Positions 44,349 through 54,378 are shown, counted from the first letter of the stretch. The stretch: 64,000 nucleotides of DNA from Panacibacter microcysteis (GCF_015831355.1 NZ_JADWYR010000001.1:1922001-1986000); one strand, 5' to 3'. Made by a program: numbers and translations. Notes: generated from the letters alone by a model not told the origin.

Positions 44349-46394
44349 ATGACTTTGGAAACAAAGTTTACCAACCGTTTGGCGCATGAATCAAGTCCTT
44401 ACCTATTGCAGCATGCACACAATCCTGTAGATTGGTTTCCCTGGGGCAATGAAGCTTTGCAAAAAGCAAAAAATGAGCAAAAGCCTATACTTGTAAGCAT
44501 TGGTTATTCAGCTTGTCATTGGTGCCATGTAATGGAACGGGAGAGTTTTGAGGATGAGGATACGGCTGCAATAATGAACGAGTTCTTTGTAAACATTAAG
44601 ATAGACAGGGAGGAAAGACCTGATCTGGATCACATTTACATGGAGGCGCTACAGGCTATAACAGGTAGTGGTGGGTGGCCTTTGAATATGTTTCTCACCC
44701 CGGATGCAAAGCCGTTTTACGGGGGCACTTATTTTCCACCCGTTCGTGCTTATAACAGGATGAGCTGGAAAGAAACACTTCAGGCGATTGCTGGTTCTTT
44801 TGCCACAAAAAGGGGCGAAATAGAAGAGCAGGCTGAAAACCTGACAAAGCACATTGTGAATGCTAATTCTTTTGGCGTTGGCAGGATTGAAGATGGTGAT
44901 ACATTTTTCACAGATGAGCATCTAAACCTTATTGCAACAAACTTATTAGCTATTGCTGACAGGGAATGGGGTGGTTTTGGAAGGGCGCCTAAGTTTCCGC
45001 AAACTTTTGGCATTCAATACCTGTTACGGCACTTTCATTTTGCAGGAGATGTTGCTGCACTTGAGCATGCATTGCTAAGTCTTGACAGGATGATCGAAGG
45101 CGGGATTTATGATCACCTGGCAGGTGGATTTGCCAGGTATAGTACTGATGCAGAATGGCTGGCTCCACATTTTGAAAAGATGCTTTATGACAATGCTTTA
45201 CTGATAGGAACGCTATCTGAAGCATACCAATTAACGGGAAAAGAGAAATATGCACAGGTTATAAGTGATACGCTTTCATTTGTTTTTTCAGAACTTACAA
45301 ATTCTGAAGGTGGGTTTTACAGTGCATTAGACGCAGATAGCGAGGGAGAAGAAGGAAAATTTTATTGTTGGTCTTACGAAGAAATAAAGGAAATATTGGA
45401 TGATGAGCAATTTTCTACGCTATCCGGGTTTTACGATATCCCTGAAAAAGGAAACTGGGAAGGCAAGATTATATTGAGGTTTAAGAAAGAAATTTTTGCG
45501 GCAGCTGATACTAATCCTGCGCAGGAAGAAAAACTGAAGACAATACGTGAGAAATTACTGATGGCAAGAAGCGAGAAAGTAAGACCTGCCCTGGATGATA
45601 AATGCCTGCTTGGCTGGAACGCTCTTATGATTTCTGCTTGTTGTAAAGCATATGCTGCAACCGGGAATGAATCCATGATGCACGGTATATCAGGCGCCAT
45701 AAGCTTTTTGGAAAATAAAATGTTTGCAAACGGTGAATGGTTCCATACCTGGAAAAATGATGAGGCTAAGCATCCTGCTTTTTTAGAGGATCTTTGTTTT
45801 TTGGCGCAGGCGTATATACACCTTCAGGAAATAAGCGGCAGGCAGGATTATTTGCTAAGGTCGAGGTTGATAGTTGAATACATCGTAAACAAATTCTCAG
45901 ATGAAGAGCAAGTGCTTTTCTATTACACATCGGCTGATCAGCAAGACGTAATCTTGCGAAAAAAAGAGATGTATGATGGAGCTGTTCCTTCTGCAAATGC
46001 TGTGATGGCTTCTAATCTACATTATCTGGGTATTGTTTTTGACAAGCCTGATTGGATAGAAAGAGCTACACGTATGGTGTCGTTGTTGGGTAAGGCAATA
46101 ATCAGGTACCCGGGTTCATTCGGGGCATGGGCGTTAGCTATGCAAACCCTGGTTTGTGGTGTGAAAGAAATTGCGGTTATTGGTAAAAACTATCATGATC
46201 TGTGTAAACAAATAAACAGCCAGTTTTTACCAAATAAGATTATCCAGACTAGTAAAAATGAAATGGTTGATTTTCCTTTACTAAAAGCAAAAAACGTTGA
46301 TGCCAATGACACGGAAATATTTTTATGCAGTAATTACGCCTGTAGTAAACCTGTAAAAACTATAAAGGACTTTAATTTGTTACTCAAAAATTAA
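44349..46394 (+). CDS. YyaL / DUF255 family protein (thioredoxin-like domain plus alpha/alpha-barrel)
   Basis: 681 residues. N-terminal thioredoxin-like domain with the CHWC motif at 56-59 ([18 protein letters not shown]), family segment [34 protein letters not shown], then an (alpha/alpha)6-type barrel resembling N-acylglucosamine 2-epimerase/cellobiose-epimerase folds. It is homologous to B. subtilis YyaL and human SPATA20; molecular function is not established. No signal peptide. Confidence 0.92.
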   Translation: MTLETKFTNRLAHESSPYLLQHAHNPVDWFPWGNEALQKAKNEQKPILVSIGYSACHWCHVMERESFEDEDTAAIMNEFFVNIKIDREERPDLDHIYMEALQAITGSGGWPLNMFLTPDAKPFYGGTYFPPVRAYNRMSWKETLQAIAGSFATKRGEIEEQAENLTKHIVNANSFGVGRIEDGDTFFTDEHLNLIATNLLAIADREWGGFGRAPKFPQTFGIQYLLRHFHFAGDVAALEHALLSLDRMIEGGIYDHLAGGFARYSTDAEWLAPHFEKMLYDNALLIGTLSEAYQLTGKEKYAQVISDTLSFVFSELTNSEGGFYSALDADSEGEEGKFYCWSYEEIKEILDDEQFSTLSGFYDIPEKGNWEGKIILRFKKEIFAAADTNPAQEEKLKTIREKLLMARSEKVRPALDDKCLLGWNALMISACCKAYAATGNESMMHGISGAISFLENKMFANGEWFHTWKNDEAKHPAFLEDLCFLAQAYIHLQEISGRQDYLLRSRLIVEYIVNKFSDEEQVLFYYTSADQQDVILRKKEMYDGAVPSANAVMASNLHYLGIVFDKPDWIERATRMVSLLGKAIIRYPGSFGAWALAMQTLVCGVKEIAVIGKNYHDLCKQINSQFLPNKIIQTSKNEMVDFPLLKAKNVDANDTEIFLCSNYACSKPVKTIKDFNLLLKN

Positions 46395-46513
46395 GGCGAT
46401 ACAATAACAAATAACGATCATCGTTAATAGTATTTGCTGGAAATGGTTGATGTGAACTATTGAAAAAGAAAAAGGATGACAATTGCTCAATCCCACTTAA
46501 TTAAAATATATAA

Positions 46514-47800
46514 ATGAGAACCCGGTTATTAACAATTTCTGCGCTTACTGCAATCGTCTTCGGTTCGGTAGGTTGCTTTTCGAAAGCCAGAACTAAAGGT
46601 GTACCCGATAACGGCCAGCTTGTGGGCGTTTCCCCAAATTCACAAGGCGGAATGAGTAAGCCAATTGGTATGGTCTATGTCCCACCAGGAACATTTCACA
46701 TGGGTCCTAGTGATGAAGATATCAATTTTAATCTCTCTGCCAGAAACAGGGAAATATCTATCATGGGTTTTTGGATGGATGCCACCGAAATTACCAATAA
46801 TGAATATCGCCAGTTTGTGTTCTGGACACGAGACTCGCTTGCAGCGGTGCAAATGGGTTATTTAAAGCAAGGTGGTAACGAAGGTGACACAGCCATAGAT
46901 TGGAAAAAAGCTGCGTCATTAAAGTGGGGTGACAAGGCAACTATGGAGAAATTGAGTCCGCTGATGTTAACTCCGGAAAATCGACTTTATGGTAAAATGG
47001 AGATTGACCCAGAAAAAGTAGTGTATAATGTTCAGGATTTTGATTACAAAGCCGCATCTCAACTTTCAAATAAAGGTAAACCGAGAAAAGATTTTATTTA
47101 TCGATATAATCAGCAGGTGTATCCTGACACTTTGGTATGGATGCGTGATTTCTCATATTCATATAATGAGCCGCAGGCTAAAAGATATTTTTCTCATCCT
47201 TCTTTTGGTAATTATCCTGTAGTGGGTGTTAATTGGAAGCAGGCTGTAGCTTTCTGTCATTGGAGAACGCGTCACATGAATTCATGGCTCCTTAAGAACA
47301 AGAAAGCTGTTGAAAGTGATTTCAGACTTCCTACCGAAGCTGAATGGGAGTATGCAGCGAGGGGAGGTCGAAGCCAGTCTCCTTATCCTTGGGGAGGTCC
47401 TTATTTAAGAAATATGAAAGGATGTTTACTTGCTAACTTTAAACCCGGACGCGGAAACTATGTTGAAGATGGCGGCTTTTATACTGTAAGGGCTGACGCT
47501 TACTGGCCGAATGATTTCAATCTATACAACATGGCAGGAAATGTAGCTGAATGGACATCGTCTTTATATTATGAAAGTGCTTACAATTTCGTACATGATA
47601 TGAATCCTGATATCAGGTGGAACGCACTGGATTCTGATCCTCCAAGAATGAAACGTAAAGTGGTACGTGGTGGAAGCTGGAAAGATGTAGGTTATTTTCT
47701 GCAGACAAGTTCCCGACAATACGAATATCAGGATACAGCGAAATCTTACATTGGTTTCCGTTGTGTAATTGATTTACCTGCACAACTGCGTAAAAAATAA
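46514..47800 (+). CDS. gldK: Gliding motility / T9SS lipoprotein GldK
   Basis: 428 residues. Lipobox FGSVGC (C21), then a formylglycine-generating-enzyme/SUMF1-like domain: MVYVPPGTFHMGPSDED, WMDATEITNNEYRQF, FRLPTEAEWEYAARGG, NMAGNVAEWTSS, KVVRGGSWKD. GldK with GldN forms the periplasmic/outer-membrane ring of the type IX secretion system. First of gldKLMN; the order and strand match the conserved cluster. Confidence 0.95.
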   Translation: MRTRLLTISALTAIVFGSVGCFSKARTKGVPDNGQLVGVSPNSQGGMSKPIGMVYVPPGTFHMGPSDEDINFNLSARNREISIMGFWMDATEITNNEYRQFVFWTRDSLAAVQMGYLKQGGNEGDTAIDWKKAASLKWGDKATMEKLSPLMLTPENRLYGKMEIDPEKVVYNVQDFDYKAASQLSNKGKPRKDFIYRYNQQVYPDTLVWMRDFSYSYNEPQAKRYFSHPSFGNYPVVGVNWKQAVAFCHWRTRHMNSWLLKNKKAVESDFRLPTEAEWEYAARGGRSQSPYPWGGPYLRNMKGCLLANFKPGRGNYVEDGGFYTVRADAYWPNDFNLYNMAGNVAEWTSSLYYESAYNFVHDMNPDIRWNALDSDPPRMKRKVVRGGSWKDVGYFLQTSSRQYEYQDTAKSYIGFRCVIDLPAQLRKK

Positions 47801-47902
47801 AAGCTTATACTAATCACCCGGGCCGGCGTTACTTCCGTGATGCATAGGGAGATTATTCTCAAAACTCAAAACAATCAAAGGAAAATTTAAAAATCTAGTC
47901 TT

Positions 47903-48664
47903 ATGGCAGCCCAGATTCCTCCCAAAGTAAGTCGAATCGTTGACATCTTTGTTTCTTTAGCAGCAGCAGTAGTTATTGTTGGTGCATTATTTAAAATCAT
48001 GCACTGGAAAGGTGCTGATGAAATGCTGATTATCGGTTTGGGTACTGAAGCCCTCGTGTTCGGTGTATATGGTGCATTATATTTAAGGTATCCTGCAATC
48101 GATGATCATCAGGTTAAAATTGCGGGTGCAGAGCCTGCAGGAAATCCTGCGTTGAAGTCAATGGAAAAAATGTTACAGGAAGCAGATATTACACCTACTA
48201 ATCTTTCCAAACTGAGCGCGGGTTTTCAAAAACTTGGTTCAACTGTAGATGGAATGAAAGAAATCGGAAGTGTGGTTGCTGCAACTGGTGAGTTTGAGCA
48301 AAAAACAAAGGAAGCAAGTAAAGCAATGGGTGCTGTAGGTACTGCTTATGCAAACGTAGCCAATTCAGCCGCCGCGTTTACCAATGCGTCTGATGGTGCG
48401 AAAGTATTTCACGAGCAGGTTCAGGTATTAACAAAAAATTTATCTTCTCTGAATACAATCTATGAGCTGGAATTGTCTGAAAGCAATAATCATCTAAAAG
48501 CAATGAACCAGTTTTATGGCAAACTTGCTGAAGCCTCAAAAGCGATGACTACTACTGCTGATGATGCAGTGAGAGCAAAAGATCAAATAGCTCTTCTTGC
48601 CGGTAACCTCAATAAATTGAATACAATTTATGGTAATATGATCAGCGCTATGTCTGGTAAATAA
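47903..48664 (+). CDS. gldL: T9SS motor protein GldL
   Basis: 253 residues. Two N-terminal transmembrane helices (IVDIFVSLAAAVVIVGALFKIMHW and MLIIGLGTEALVFGVYGALYL), then a long cytoplasmic helical/coiled region (about 80-253). GldL and GldM form the proton-powered inner-membrane motor for T9SS secretion and gliding. It lies 102 nt after gldK and 54 nt before gldM. Confidence 0.95.
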   Translation: MAAQIPPKVSRIVDIFVSLAAAVVIVGALFKIMHWKGADEMLIIGLGTEALVFGVYGALYLRYPAIDDHQVKIAGAEPAGNPALKSMEKMLQEADITPTNLSKLSAGFQKLGSTVDGMKEIGSVVAATGEFEQKTKEASKAMGAVGTAYANVANSAAAFTNASDGAKVFHEQVQVLTKNLSSLNTIYELELSESNNHLKAMNQFYGKLAEASKAMTTTADDAVRAKDQIALLAGNLNKLNTIYGNMISAMSGK

Positions 48665-48718
48665 TTTCGTTAACCCAAAATGGACACAATTAATTAACAA
48701 AATTAAAACCGACATAGA

Positions 48719-50239
48719 ATGGCATTACCTAAAGAGCCACGGCAGAAGATGATCAACCTGATGTATCTGGTTCTTACTGCCCTGCTAGCACTCAACGTAT
48801 CATCTGAGATTTTGAATGCATTTAAAACTGTTGATGCGAGTTTGATGAACTCAAACGGTGTTATAGACGAAAAAAATAATACGCTTTTCAAATCATTTGC
48901 TGAAAAGGTAAAAGATCCTGCTACAAGAGAAAGGGCTGAGGTATGGAATGCGAAAGCATTAAAAATCAAAGCTTTATCCGATGATATTTCAACTTACATT
49001 GACGGTCTTAAATCTAATCTTAAAACAGAAGCTGGTTTAGATCCTAAGACAGGCGCATTCAAGGAAGATGCACTTGAACCTGCCACAAGGTTGTTTGTTG
49101 AGAAAAAAGAAGGAACCGCTTTGCAAAAAAAGCTTGCTGATTTTAAAAGTAATTTGCTTGCTGTTGATGATAGTATGGCAAAAGAAATTGCAAGTACATT
49201 ACCGCTCAATCTTGATCCTCCGGCAAATGTTAATAGTGCTGCCGCTAAAGGAGACTGGGGTTACAGCTACTTTCATATGACACCAACGGTTGCAGCGCTT
49301 ACAATTTTAAGCAAGTTTCAGAACGATGTAAAGAACAGTGAAGCAATTGCAGTTGATTATTGTCACAGAAAGACCGGGGAAGTTAAAATCATTTTTGACC
49401 AGTTTCAGGCAATTGCAAGCCAGAGTTCCGAATACATGATGCCTAACCAGGAATTAACAATTCAAGGTGGTGTAGGAGCATTCAGTAAAGCAGCAAAACC
49501 CACGGTTACTATTGATGGTCAAAGCATTCCGTTAAATGCTGATGGAATAGCAGAATACAAAACAACAGTTGGTGGTCCAGGTGATTATTCCAAAAAAGTT
49601 GTTATTAGTTTTACAAAACCAGATGGCACACCAGGTCGCTTGGAAAAGGAAATTAAGTACACAGTTGGTTCGCCTACAGGTGCCAGTGTAAGTGCAGACG
49701 CCGTGAAAGTGCTTTATATAGGTTTGGATAACCCACTTAGTGTAAGCGGCGGTAATGTAGGTGATGAGCGTGTGAAGGTTTCAATTGACAACGGCGAACT
49801 GGCAAAACAGGGAAATGGTAAGTATATATCACGTCCCAGAACGCCTGGAAAAGCTAACGTGGTTTTAAATATCGACGGAAAACCTCAAACTTTTGAATTC
49901 AGGGTTAAGAGTGTTCCAGATCCTGTTGCCAAAGTTGGTAACAATAAAGGAGGTCAAATGGGCGTTAACGAGTTTAAGGCCCAGATGGGAGTAAGAGCAG
50001 AATTGGAAAACTTTGTTTTCGAAGGGGTAAGGTTCGATGTTACAGGCTATACATTGGTGCTTACAGGCGCAGGATTTCCAACATTGCAGTACAGACAGGT
50101 GAAAGGTGCATCGTTCGATGGGGTGAGGGATTTGATAGAAAAAGCAAAGCCTGGCACAACAGTTTCAATAGATGAGATTAAAGCAGCCGGCCCGGGCGGT
50201 ACAAGAACTCTTGCACCAATAGTTTTTAACTTACGTTAA
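48719..50239 (+). CDS. gldM: T9SS motor/periplasmic shaft protein GldM
   Basis: 506 residues. N-terminal start MALPKEPRQKMINLMYLVLTALLALNVS, with one transmembrane helix, followed by the four periplasmic GldM domains (VSLDPP-type linker at about 163; immunoglobulin-like repeats in 220-506). It spans the periplasm from the GldL motor to the GldKN ring. gldN follows 21 nt later. Confidence 0.95.
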   Translation: MALPKEPRQKMINLMYLVLTALLALNVSSEILNAFKTVDASLMNSNGVIDEKNNTLFKSFAEKVKDPATRERAEVWNAKALKIKALSDDISTYIDGLKSNLKTEAGLDPKTGAFKEDALEPATRLFVEKKEGTALQKKLADFKSNLLAVDDSMAKEIASTLPLNLDPPANVNSAAAKGDWGYSYFHMTPTVAALTILSKFQNDVKNSEAIAVDYCHRKTGEVKIIFDQFQAIASQSSEYMMPNQELTIQGGVGAFSKAAKPTVTIDGQSIPLNADGIAEYKTTVGGPGDYSKKVVISFTKPDGTPGRLEKEIKYTVGSPTGASVSADAVKVLYIGLDNPLSVSGGNVGDERVKVSIDNGELAKQGNGKYISRPRTPGKANVVLNIDGKPQTFEFRVKSVPDPVAKVGNNKGGQMGVNEFKAQMGVRAELENFVFEGVRFDVTGYTLVLTGAGFPTLQYRQVKGASFDGVRDLIEKAKPGTTVSIDEIKAAGPGGTRTLAPIVFNLR

Positions 50240-50260
50240 TTTATATAACTTATCAGGATC

Positions 50261-51364
50261 ATGAGGACATATTCATTTAAGCTGATTTTGTTTGCGGCAT
50301 CTCTTGTTATCTTAGGTTCAGCTGATGCCCAGACAAAAAAGAGAACTACCAAGAAGAAAACCTCTTCAACAAGTGGTTACAGTGCATATGGTAACCAGGG
50401 TAATTCCGGTTCAGCTTATGGCAATAACAGTGCTGATACTACACCAGTTAAGAAAAACAATACCGCCGGAGGTTCCGCTTACGGGCAGAGCTACAGCGCT
50501 CCGGGACGTGATACTACCCTTCCAATAGAGGTGGTGCGCAGTACTTCAGGTGGTTTGCTGGACAGTACGAAAATGTCTTTAAGAAACGATGCTGGTATTG
50601 AACAGGATCTGATCAAAGAAAAATCTCCGCTTCCTTACGAAAATATCCGTGAAGATGATGCGGTATACCGCGTAAGGGTTTGGAGAGAAATCGATGCCAG
50701 GGAAAAGCTGAATCTTTCGTTCAGGAATGCCTCTACAGAAGACAACGGTAGTCAGCGCTTTATAAGCATACTGGTAAGAGCAATCAAAGATGGTCAAATC
50801 ACTGCATTTGAAGGTTCCGATGATCGTTTTACTACCCCTATTACGGCAGATGCGGCAATAGCTGCTTTTGGCAGTGGTTATGATACAGTTCCCAAATATG
50901 ATTTTGATGGCAATGTTGTAGGATACCAGGTACGTGAGAAAGCAATTGACCCCGATTCTATTTACAAATTCAGGGTAAAAGAGGAGTGGATTTTTGATAA
51001 AGAGGCCAGCCGCCTTTTCGTTAGAATCCTGGGTATAGCACCGGTGGTTGGTCGTAAACTGTCGAATGGCGAACCAATCCCGAATTCTGAAGGCCCGGTT
51101 TGGTGGATTTATTACCCTGATGCGAGACCCGTATTTGCAAAAAGCCAGGTTTACAATCCAAAAAATTTTGGTGCACGTATGAGTTGGGAAGACCTGTTTG
51201 AAAGCCGGATGTTTAGCAGCTATATTATTAAATCATCGTTCGATAATCCCTACGACATGGATTTAGCTTCCATATATCCAAACAACACATTGTTCAGGCT
51301 GCTGGAAGGAGAAAGAATAAAGGAAAAGATTTTTAATTACGAGCAATCACTTTGGCAGTATTAG
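50261..51364 (+). CDS. gldN: T9SS ring protein GldN
   Basis: 367 residues, signal peptide to ADA (about 22). A basic, low-complexity linker follows (KKRTTKKKTSSTS, then SGYSAYGNQGNSGSAYG and GGSAYGQSYSAPG, about 25-85), then the GldN/PorN domain with DDAVYRVRVWREIDAREKLNLSF and FRVKEEWIFDKEASRLFVRILGIAP. The linker is longer than in F. johnsoniae-type GldN as I recall it. It binds GldK. Its terminator is at 51386. Confidence 0.95.
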   Translation: MRTYSFKLILFAASLVILGSADAQTKKRTTKKKTSSTSGYSAYGNQGNSGSAYGNNSADTTPVKKNNTAGGSAYGQSYSAPGRDTTLPIEVVRSTSGGLLDSTKMSLRNDAGIEQDLIKEKSPLPYENIREDDAVYRVRVWREIDAREKLNLSFRNASTEDNGSQRFISILVRAIKDGQITAFEGSDDRFTTPITADAAIAAFGSGYDTVPKYDFDGNVVGYQVREKAIDPDSIYKFRVKEEWIFDKEASRLFVRILGIAPVVGRKLSNGEPIPNSEGPVWWIYYPDARPVFAKSQVYNPKNFGARMSWEDLFESRMFSSYIIKSSFDNPYDMDLASIYPNNTLFRLLEGERIKEKIFNYEQSLWQY

Positions 51365-51385
51365 TAAAAAATGTTTGAATAAACG

Positions 51386-51417
51386 AAGTCCCGTTGCATA
51401 GCAACGGGACTTTTTTT
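51386..51417. terminator. Terminator after gldN
   Basis: Perfect 12-bp stem AAGTCCCGTTGC / GCAACGGGACTT with loop ATA, then seven T. Confidence 0.93.
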
Positions 51418-51439
51418 GGTAATGAACTTTTGTCCCAAT

Positions 51440-51646
51440 ATTCAGCACCTGTTTTGTCACTCACTTCAACTCTACCAATACTATTCAGCAAGGGAATATC
51501 TTCCTGTATTTTCATAAATAAAAGTAGTATGCGGCTTATGTAATGTGAAAATTATGTGCCTTATCTGGCTTGCTGATCGCTAATGGAAACGCCACAGCCC
51601 GGATATTTTCTTTCAGTACAAGAGTGCGACGCAACAGGTGCTGAAA
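51440..51646. repeat. Inverted-arm repeat, locus 14 (paired, core B + core A)
   Basis: Left arm: TTCAGCACCT then core B variant (TTTTGTCACTCACTTCAAC) at 51452-51470. Right arm: core A at 51616-51635, then AGGTGCTGAA, the exact complement of the left outer segment. Interior of 145 nt. It is the clearest symmetric CAGCACCT element, in the 491-bp gap between gldN and uvrC. Confidence 0.9.
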
Positions 51647-51763
51647 CACGTGCAAAAGCTGGCTCAATACTTTTATAAAAGACTAATTAACAACGGGTTA
51701 TAGTGAAAGAAAGTTAACCCGGTGTTAAATGAAAATATTTTTTTGAAGTTGCTTAAAAAAAAA

Positions 51764-51793
51764 TTGTATATGATTAATTATATCGTAAATTTG
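51764..51793 (+). promoter_or_regulatory. Orphan promoter on the plus strand before the uvrC 3' end
   Basis: TTG at 51764-51766 and TAAATTTG at 51786-51793, spaced 19 nt: an ideal Bacteroidota promoter. There is no plus-strand gene downstream; uvrC is on the opposite strand. Confidence 0.6.
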
Positions 51794-51799
51794 TAACGG

Positions 51800-51857
51800 T
51801 TTTTCATAGGATATTGGATTTTAAAACGGGGTTGGATCTTCATCCAGGCCCCTTTTT
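51800..51857 (+). ncRNA. Candidate small RNA (~58 nt)
   Basis: A predicted transcript starts a few bases after TAAATTTG and ends at a hairpin (51828-51852: GGGG-TTGGAT, loop CTTC, ATCCA...CCCC, one bulge) followed by TTTTT. It contains no ORF. The 3' end reaches the uvrC stop codon on the other strand. Alternatively, the hairpin is the uvrC terminator, because it is followed by GTTTT on the minus strand. Confidence 0.4.
51828..51857. terminator. Terminator hairpin between candidate sRNA and uvrC
   Basis: A stem of about 10 bp with a G-U pair and one bulge. On the plus strand five T follow; on the minus strand GTTTT follows, so it can serve both directions. Confidence 0.7.
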
Positions 51858-53658
51858 ATTTTACGAGATGATTTTTTACAAGTTGTGCTTTTTTCAGGCC
51901 TATTATTTTTGCGAGTTCTTCTAAGGGTTGACTACTGATATTTTTCACTGATTTAAAAGTTTGCAATAACTGTGTAGCGGTTTGTTCACCTATGCCTTTG
52001 ATGCCCTCCAGTTCGTTTGTGAAAGTGCCTTTGGATCTTTTATTACGGTGAAACGTAATGCCAAACCGGTGTACCTCATCCCTCACGTATCTTATAAGTC
52101 GCATGCTATCGCTGTTCATCGGAAGTTTAAAAGATTCACTGTCTCCCGGGAAAAAAATCTCTTCTTCATTTTTTGCAAGGCCAACCACCACCATCTGGCC
52201 ATTCAGGCCCAGCTCATTTACACTCTCCATAGCTGCACCAAGCTGGCCTTTTCCGCCATCTATTATTACCAGCTGCGGCAGCGGTTGTGATTCGTCCACC
52301 AGTCTTTTATAGCGCCGGTAAACTACTTCTTTCATTGTTGCGAAGTCGTTTATACCTACTACAGTCTTCACATTGAAATGACGGTAATCTTTCTTGCTTG
52401 GAACCCCATCTTTAAAACAAACCATTGCTGATACGGGATAGCTGCCCTGGAAGTTGGAGTTATCAAAACATTCAATGTGTACGGGCGCAACCGGCAGCTG
52501 CAGATCCTGTTGTAATTTGTAAACCACCTGCTTTTTTTCCATGTCTGATCTGCCTTCCAGTTGCAGCACTTTTTTCTTTTTTATCTCCGCTAAAAAGTAA
52601 TCGGCATTTTTTTGAGACAGCAATAGGAGCTTCTTTTTGTCGCCGCCTTTTGGTACTGTAACCAATACATGCTCAAAAACGTTTTCAATTTCGAAAGGAA
52701 CAACTATTTCGTTGGCTAAACTGTTGAATGTTTCACGCAGGCTGGCAATAGCAAAAGCAAGCACATCGGCCTCAGATTCGTCAAGCCTGGGCTGTAATTC
52801 TACTGTATGTGTTTGAACAATTGTGCCATTCTGTACCATCAGGTAATTTACATAGGCAACGTCGTGTTCTTTGAGTATAGAAAATACATCGATATTCGAA
52901 AGATGTTTGCTTACAATTACAGAACGGGCCTGGTAGTTTTCAAGGTATTCAATTTTCTTCTTTACCTGCTCAGCTTTTTCAAACTTCATATCGAGCGCAA
53001 ATGCAGTCATTTCTTTTTTGTAATACTGAATAATCGGGTTGAGATTACCTTTCAGCATCTGCTTTATTTGTAGTAAACCTTCTGCATAATCTGTCTCACT
53101 TTGGTAGCCTTCACAAGGGCCCTTGCAATTGCCTAAATGGTATTCCAGGCACACTTTGAATTTGCCTTTTTCAATATTGCCTGGTGCAAGATTTAGCTTA
53201 CAGGTTCTCAGGGGAATAAACTGCCTTATAAAGCTGATGAGTTCACGCACTTTTCCTGCAGAGGTAAACGGGCCAAGGTACTCCGAGCCATCGTTTATTT
53301 TCCTGCGGGTAAGGAATATTCTTGGGAAAGGTTCTTTTTTGATGATAATGTAAGGGTAACTTTTATCATCCTTCAGGTTGATGTTGAACCTCGGCTGAAA
53401 TTGTTTGATCAGCGAATTTTCCAGCAGAAAAGCATCCTGCTCAGAATCTACGATGGTAAATTCTACACGATTAATTCGTTGTACAAGCTCATGTGTTTTA
53501 TAGTTGGTAAATGTTTTGGAAAAATAAGAACTGATGCGTTTCCGCAAGCTTTTCGCTTTGCCTACATATAGCAATTCATTTGAAGCATCAAAATATTTGT
53601 AAATGCCTGGTTGCTGCGGAATGGTGTGTGCAATATCCTGGAATTGTTTAGCCGTCAT
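51856..53658 (-). CDS. uvrC: Excinuclease ABC subunit C
   Basis: 600 residues. N-terminal GIY-YIG nuclease (GIYKYFDASNELLYVGKAKSLRKR, about 18-41), UvrB-binding UVR segment (about 205-238), C-terminal RNase H-like nuclease domain with IECFDNSNFQG and LVIIDGGKGQLGAA, then helix-hairpin-helix motifs (GIKGIGEQTATQLL). It makes both incisions in nucleotide excision repair. A perfect -7 box (TAATTTTG, 53669-53676) lies just before the ATG. Confidence 0.97.
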   Translation of the reverse strand: MTAKQFQDIAHTIPQQPGIYKYFDASNELLYVGKAKSLRKRISSYFSKTFTNYKTHELVQRINRVEFTIVDSEQDAFLLENSLIKQFQPRFNINLKDDKSYPYIIIKKEPFPRIFLTRRKINDGSEYLGPFTSAGKVRELISFIRQFIPLRTCKLNLAPGNIEKGKFKVCLEYHLGNCKGPCEGYQSETDYAEGLLQIKQMLKGNLNPIIQYYKKEMTAFALDMKFEKAEQVKKKIEYLENYQARSVIVSKHLSNIDVFSILKEHDVAYVNYLMVQNGTIVQTHTVELQPRLDESEADVLAFAIASLRETFNSLANEIVVPFEIENVFEHVLVTVPKGGDKKKLLLLSQKNADYFLAEIKKKKVLQLEGRSDMEKKQVVYKLQQDLQLPVAPVHIECFDNSNFQGSYPVSAMVCFKDGVPSKKDYRHFNVKTVVGINDFATMKEVVYRRYKRLVDESQPLPQLVIIDGGKGQLGAAMESVNELGLNGQMVVVGLAKNEEEIFFPGDSESFKLPMNSDSMRLIRYVRDEVHRFGITFHRNKRSKGTFTNELEGIKGIGEQTATQLLQTFKSVKNISSQPLEELAKIIGLKKAQLVKNHLVK

Positions 53659-53668
53659 AGTAAAACAG

Positions 53669-53676
53669 CAAAATTA
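53669..53676 (-). promoter_or_regulatory. -7 promoter box of uvrC
   Basis: TAATTTTG on the minus strand, 10 nt before the uvrC ATG and overlapping the stop codon of the upstream lipoprotein gene. It implies a very short leader or leaderless mRNA. No TTG at ideal spacing. Confidence 0.4.
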
Positions 53677-54327
53677 CTGCTTACTCTTCCACGAAATGTT
53701 AAACTGCTCTGTAGTTTCTTTACCTGTTATTTGGGTAGTGCGGTAGATTGTAAAATGCAGGTCTGTCTTCCAGGTAAGTTTCTCGTTTATTGATGTATCT
53801 CCTTTCCTGAAAGTCTTTGTAATAAAAACGTGTTTGATATTATCGCTGAGTGTATCGAGCAAAACATCAAGCGACTGAATTGGTAAAGCTTTGTTTACAC
53901 TGGTATAGGTAAACGTATTGCTTGCGGTTGTGGCATCATGAAAAATCGATTCTCTGTAATACTTTTTTATGGCGGTATCGTTTATGTCATCAACCAAAAA
54001 AGGTTTGGCAAGTTGGTTCAACTGAACTGAATCGATGACGGAAGAATCTGTTGTGTTTGCTGCGATGGTATGATAATACTTGATTTCGTTTGCGGAATCT
54101 GCTTTCAATAATTGCATGATAAAATATTCATGCACCGGGTAAAAAACTGCATTGCTTGTTGATGGTAATTTTTCTTCGCTGGCTGTGTTTTCTATATTGC
54201 TGCAGGAAGTAAGCAAAGCATAAAAAGCAAATAATATATACGCTGGTCGCAGCTGAATAGTATTACCGAACGATGAACGTAATGCGACGCAACAGACGCT
54301 TAATAGTTGCAATGGCCCCTGCTTCAT
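53674..54327 (-). CDS. Hypothetical lipoprotein with repeat-derived N-terminus
   Basis: 217 residues. Lipobox LLTSC (cysteine at residue 42), then a Ser/Thr/Asp-rich helical/beta domain of no recognised family (FIMQLLKADSANEIKYY; DLHFTIYRTTQITGKE). The segment before the lipoprotein signal (about 10-20, VCCVALRSS) is translated from repeat locus 15. No ATG lies closer, so the true start may be a non-ATG codon near 54250 (for example CTG in IQLRPAYILF), or the repeat has been captured into the gene. It is minus-strand and lies just downstream of the barrel protein gene (51 nt). Confidence 0.6.
   Translation of the reverse strand: MKQGPLQLLSVCCVALRSSFGNTIQLRPAYILFAFYALLTSCSNIENTASEEKLPSTSNAVFYPVHEYFIMQLLKADSANEIKYYHTIAANTTDSSVIDSVQLNQLAKPFLVDDINDTAIKKYYRESIFHDATTASNTFTYTSVNKALPIQSLDVLLDTLSDNIKHVFITKTFRKGDTSINEKLTWKTDLHFTIYRTTQITGKETTEQFNISWKSKQ
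54271..54325. repeat. Inverted-arm repeat, locus 15 (single right arm, core C-like) overlapping a coding start
   Basis: GATGAACGTAATGCGACGC...: right-oriented, degenerate C-type core, then AGACGCTTAATAGTTGC and a GGCCCCTGC tip. It coincides with the first ~20 codons of the lipoprotein ORF. Confidence 0.65.
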
Positions 54328-54378
54328 AATAAAAATTTAAGACAATAACGGGTTGTTTAAAAAACGGAAGTTAGAGAA

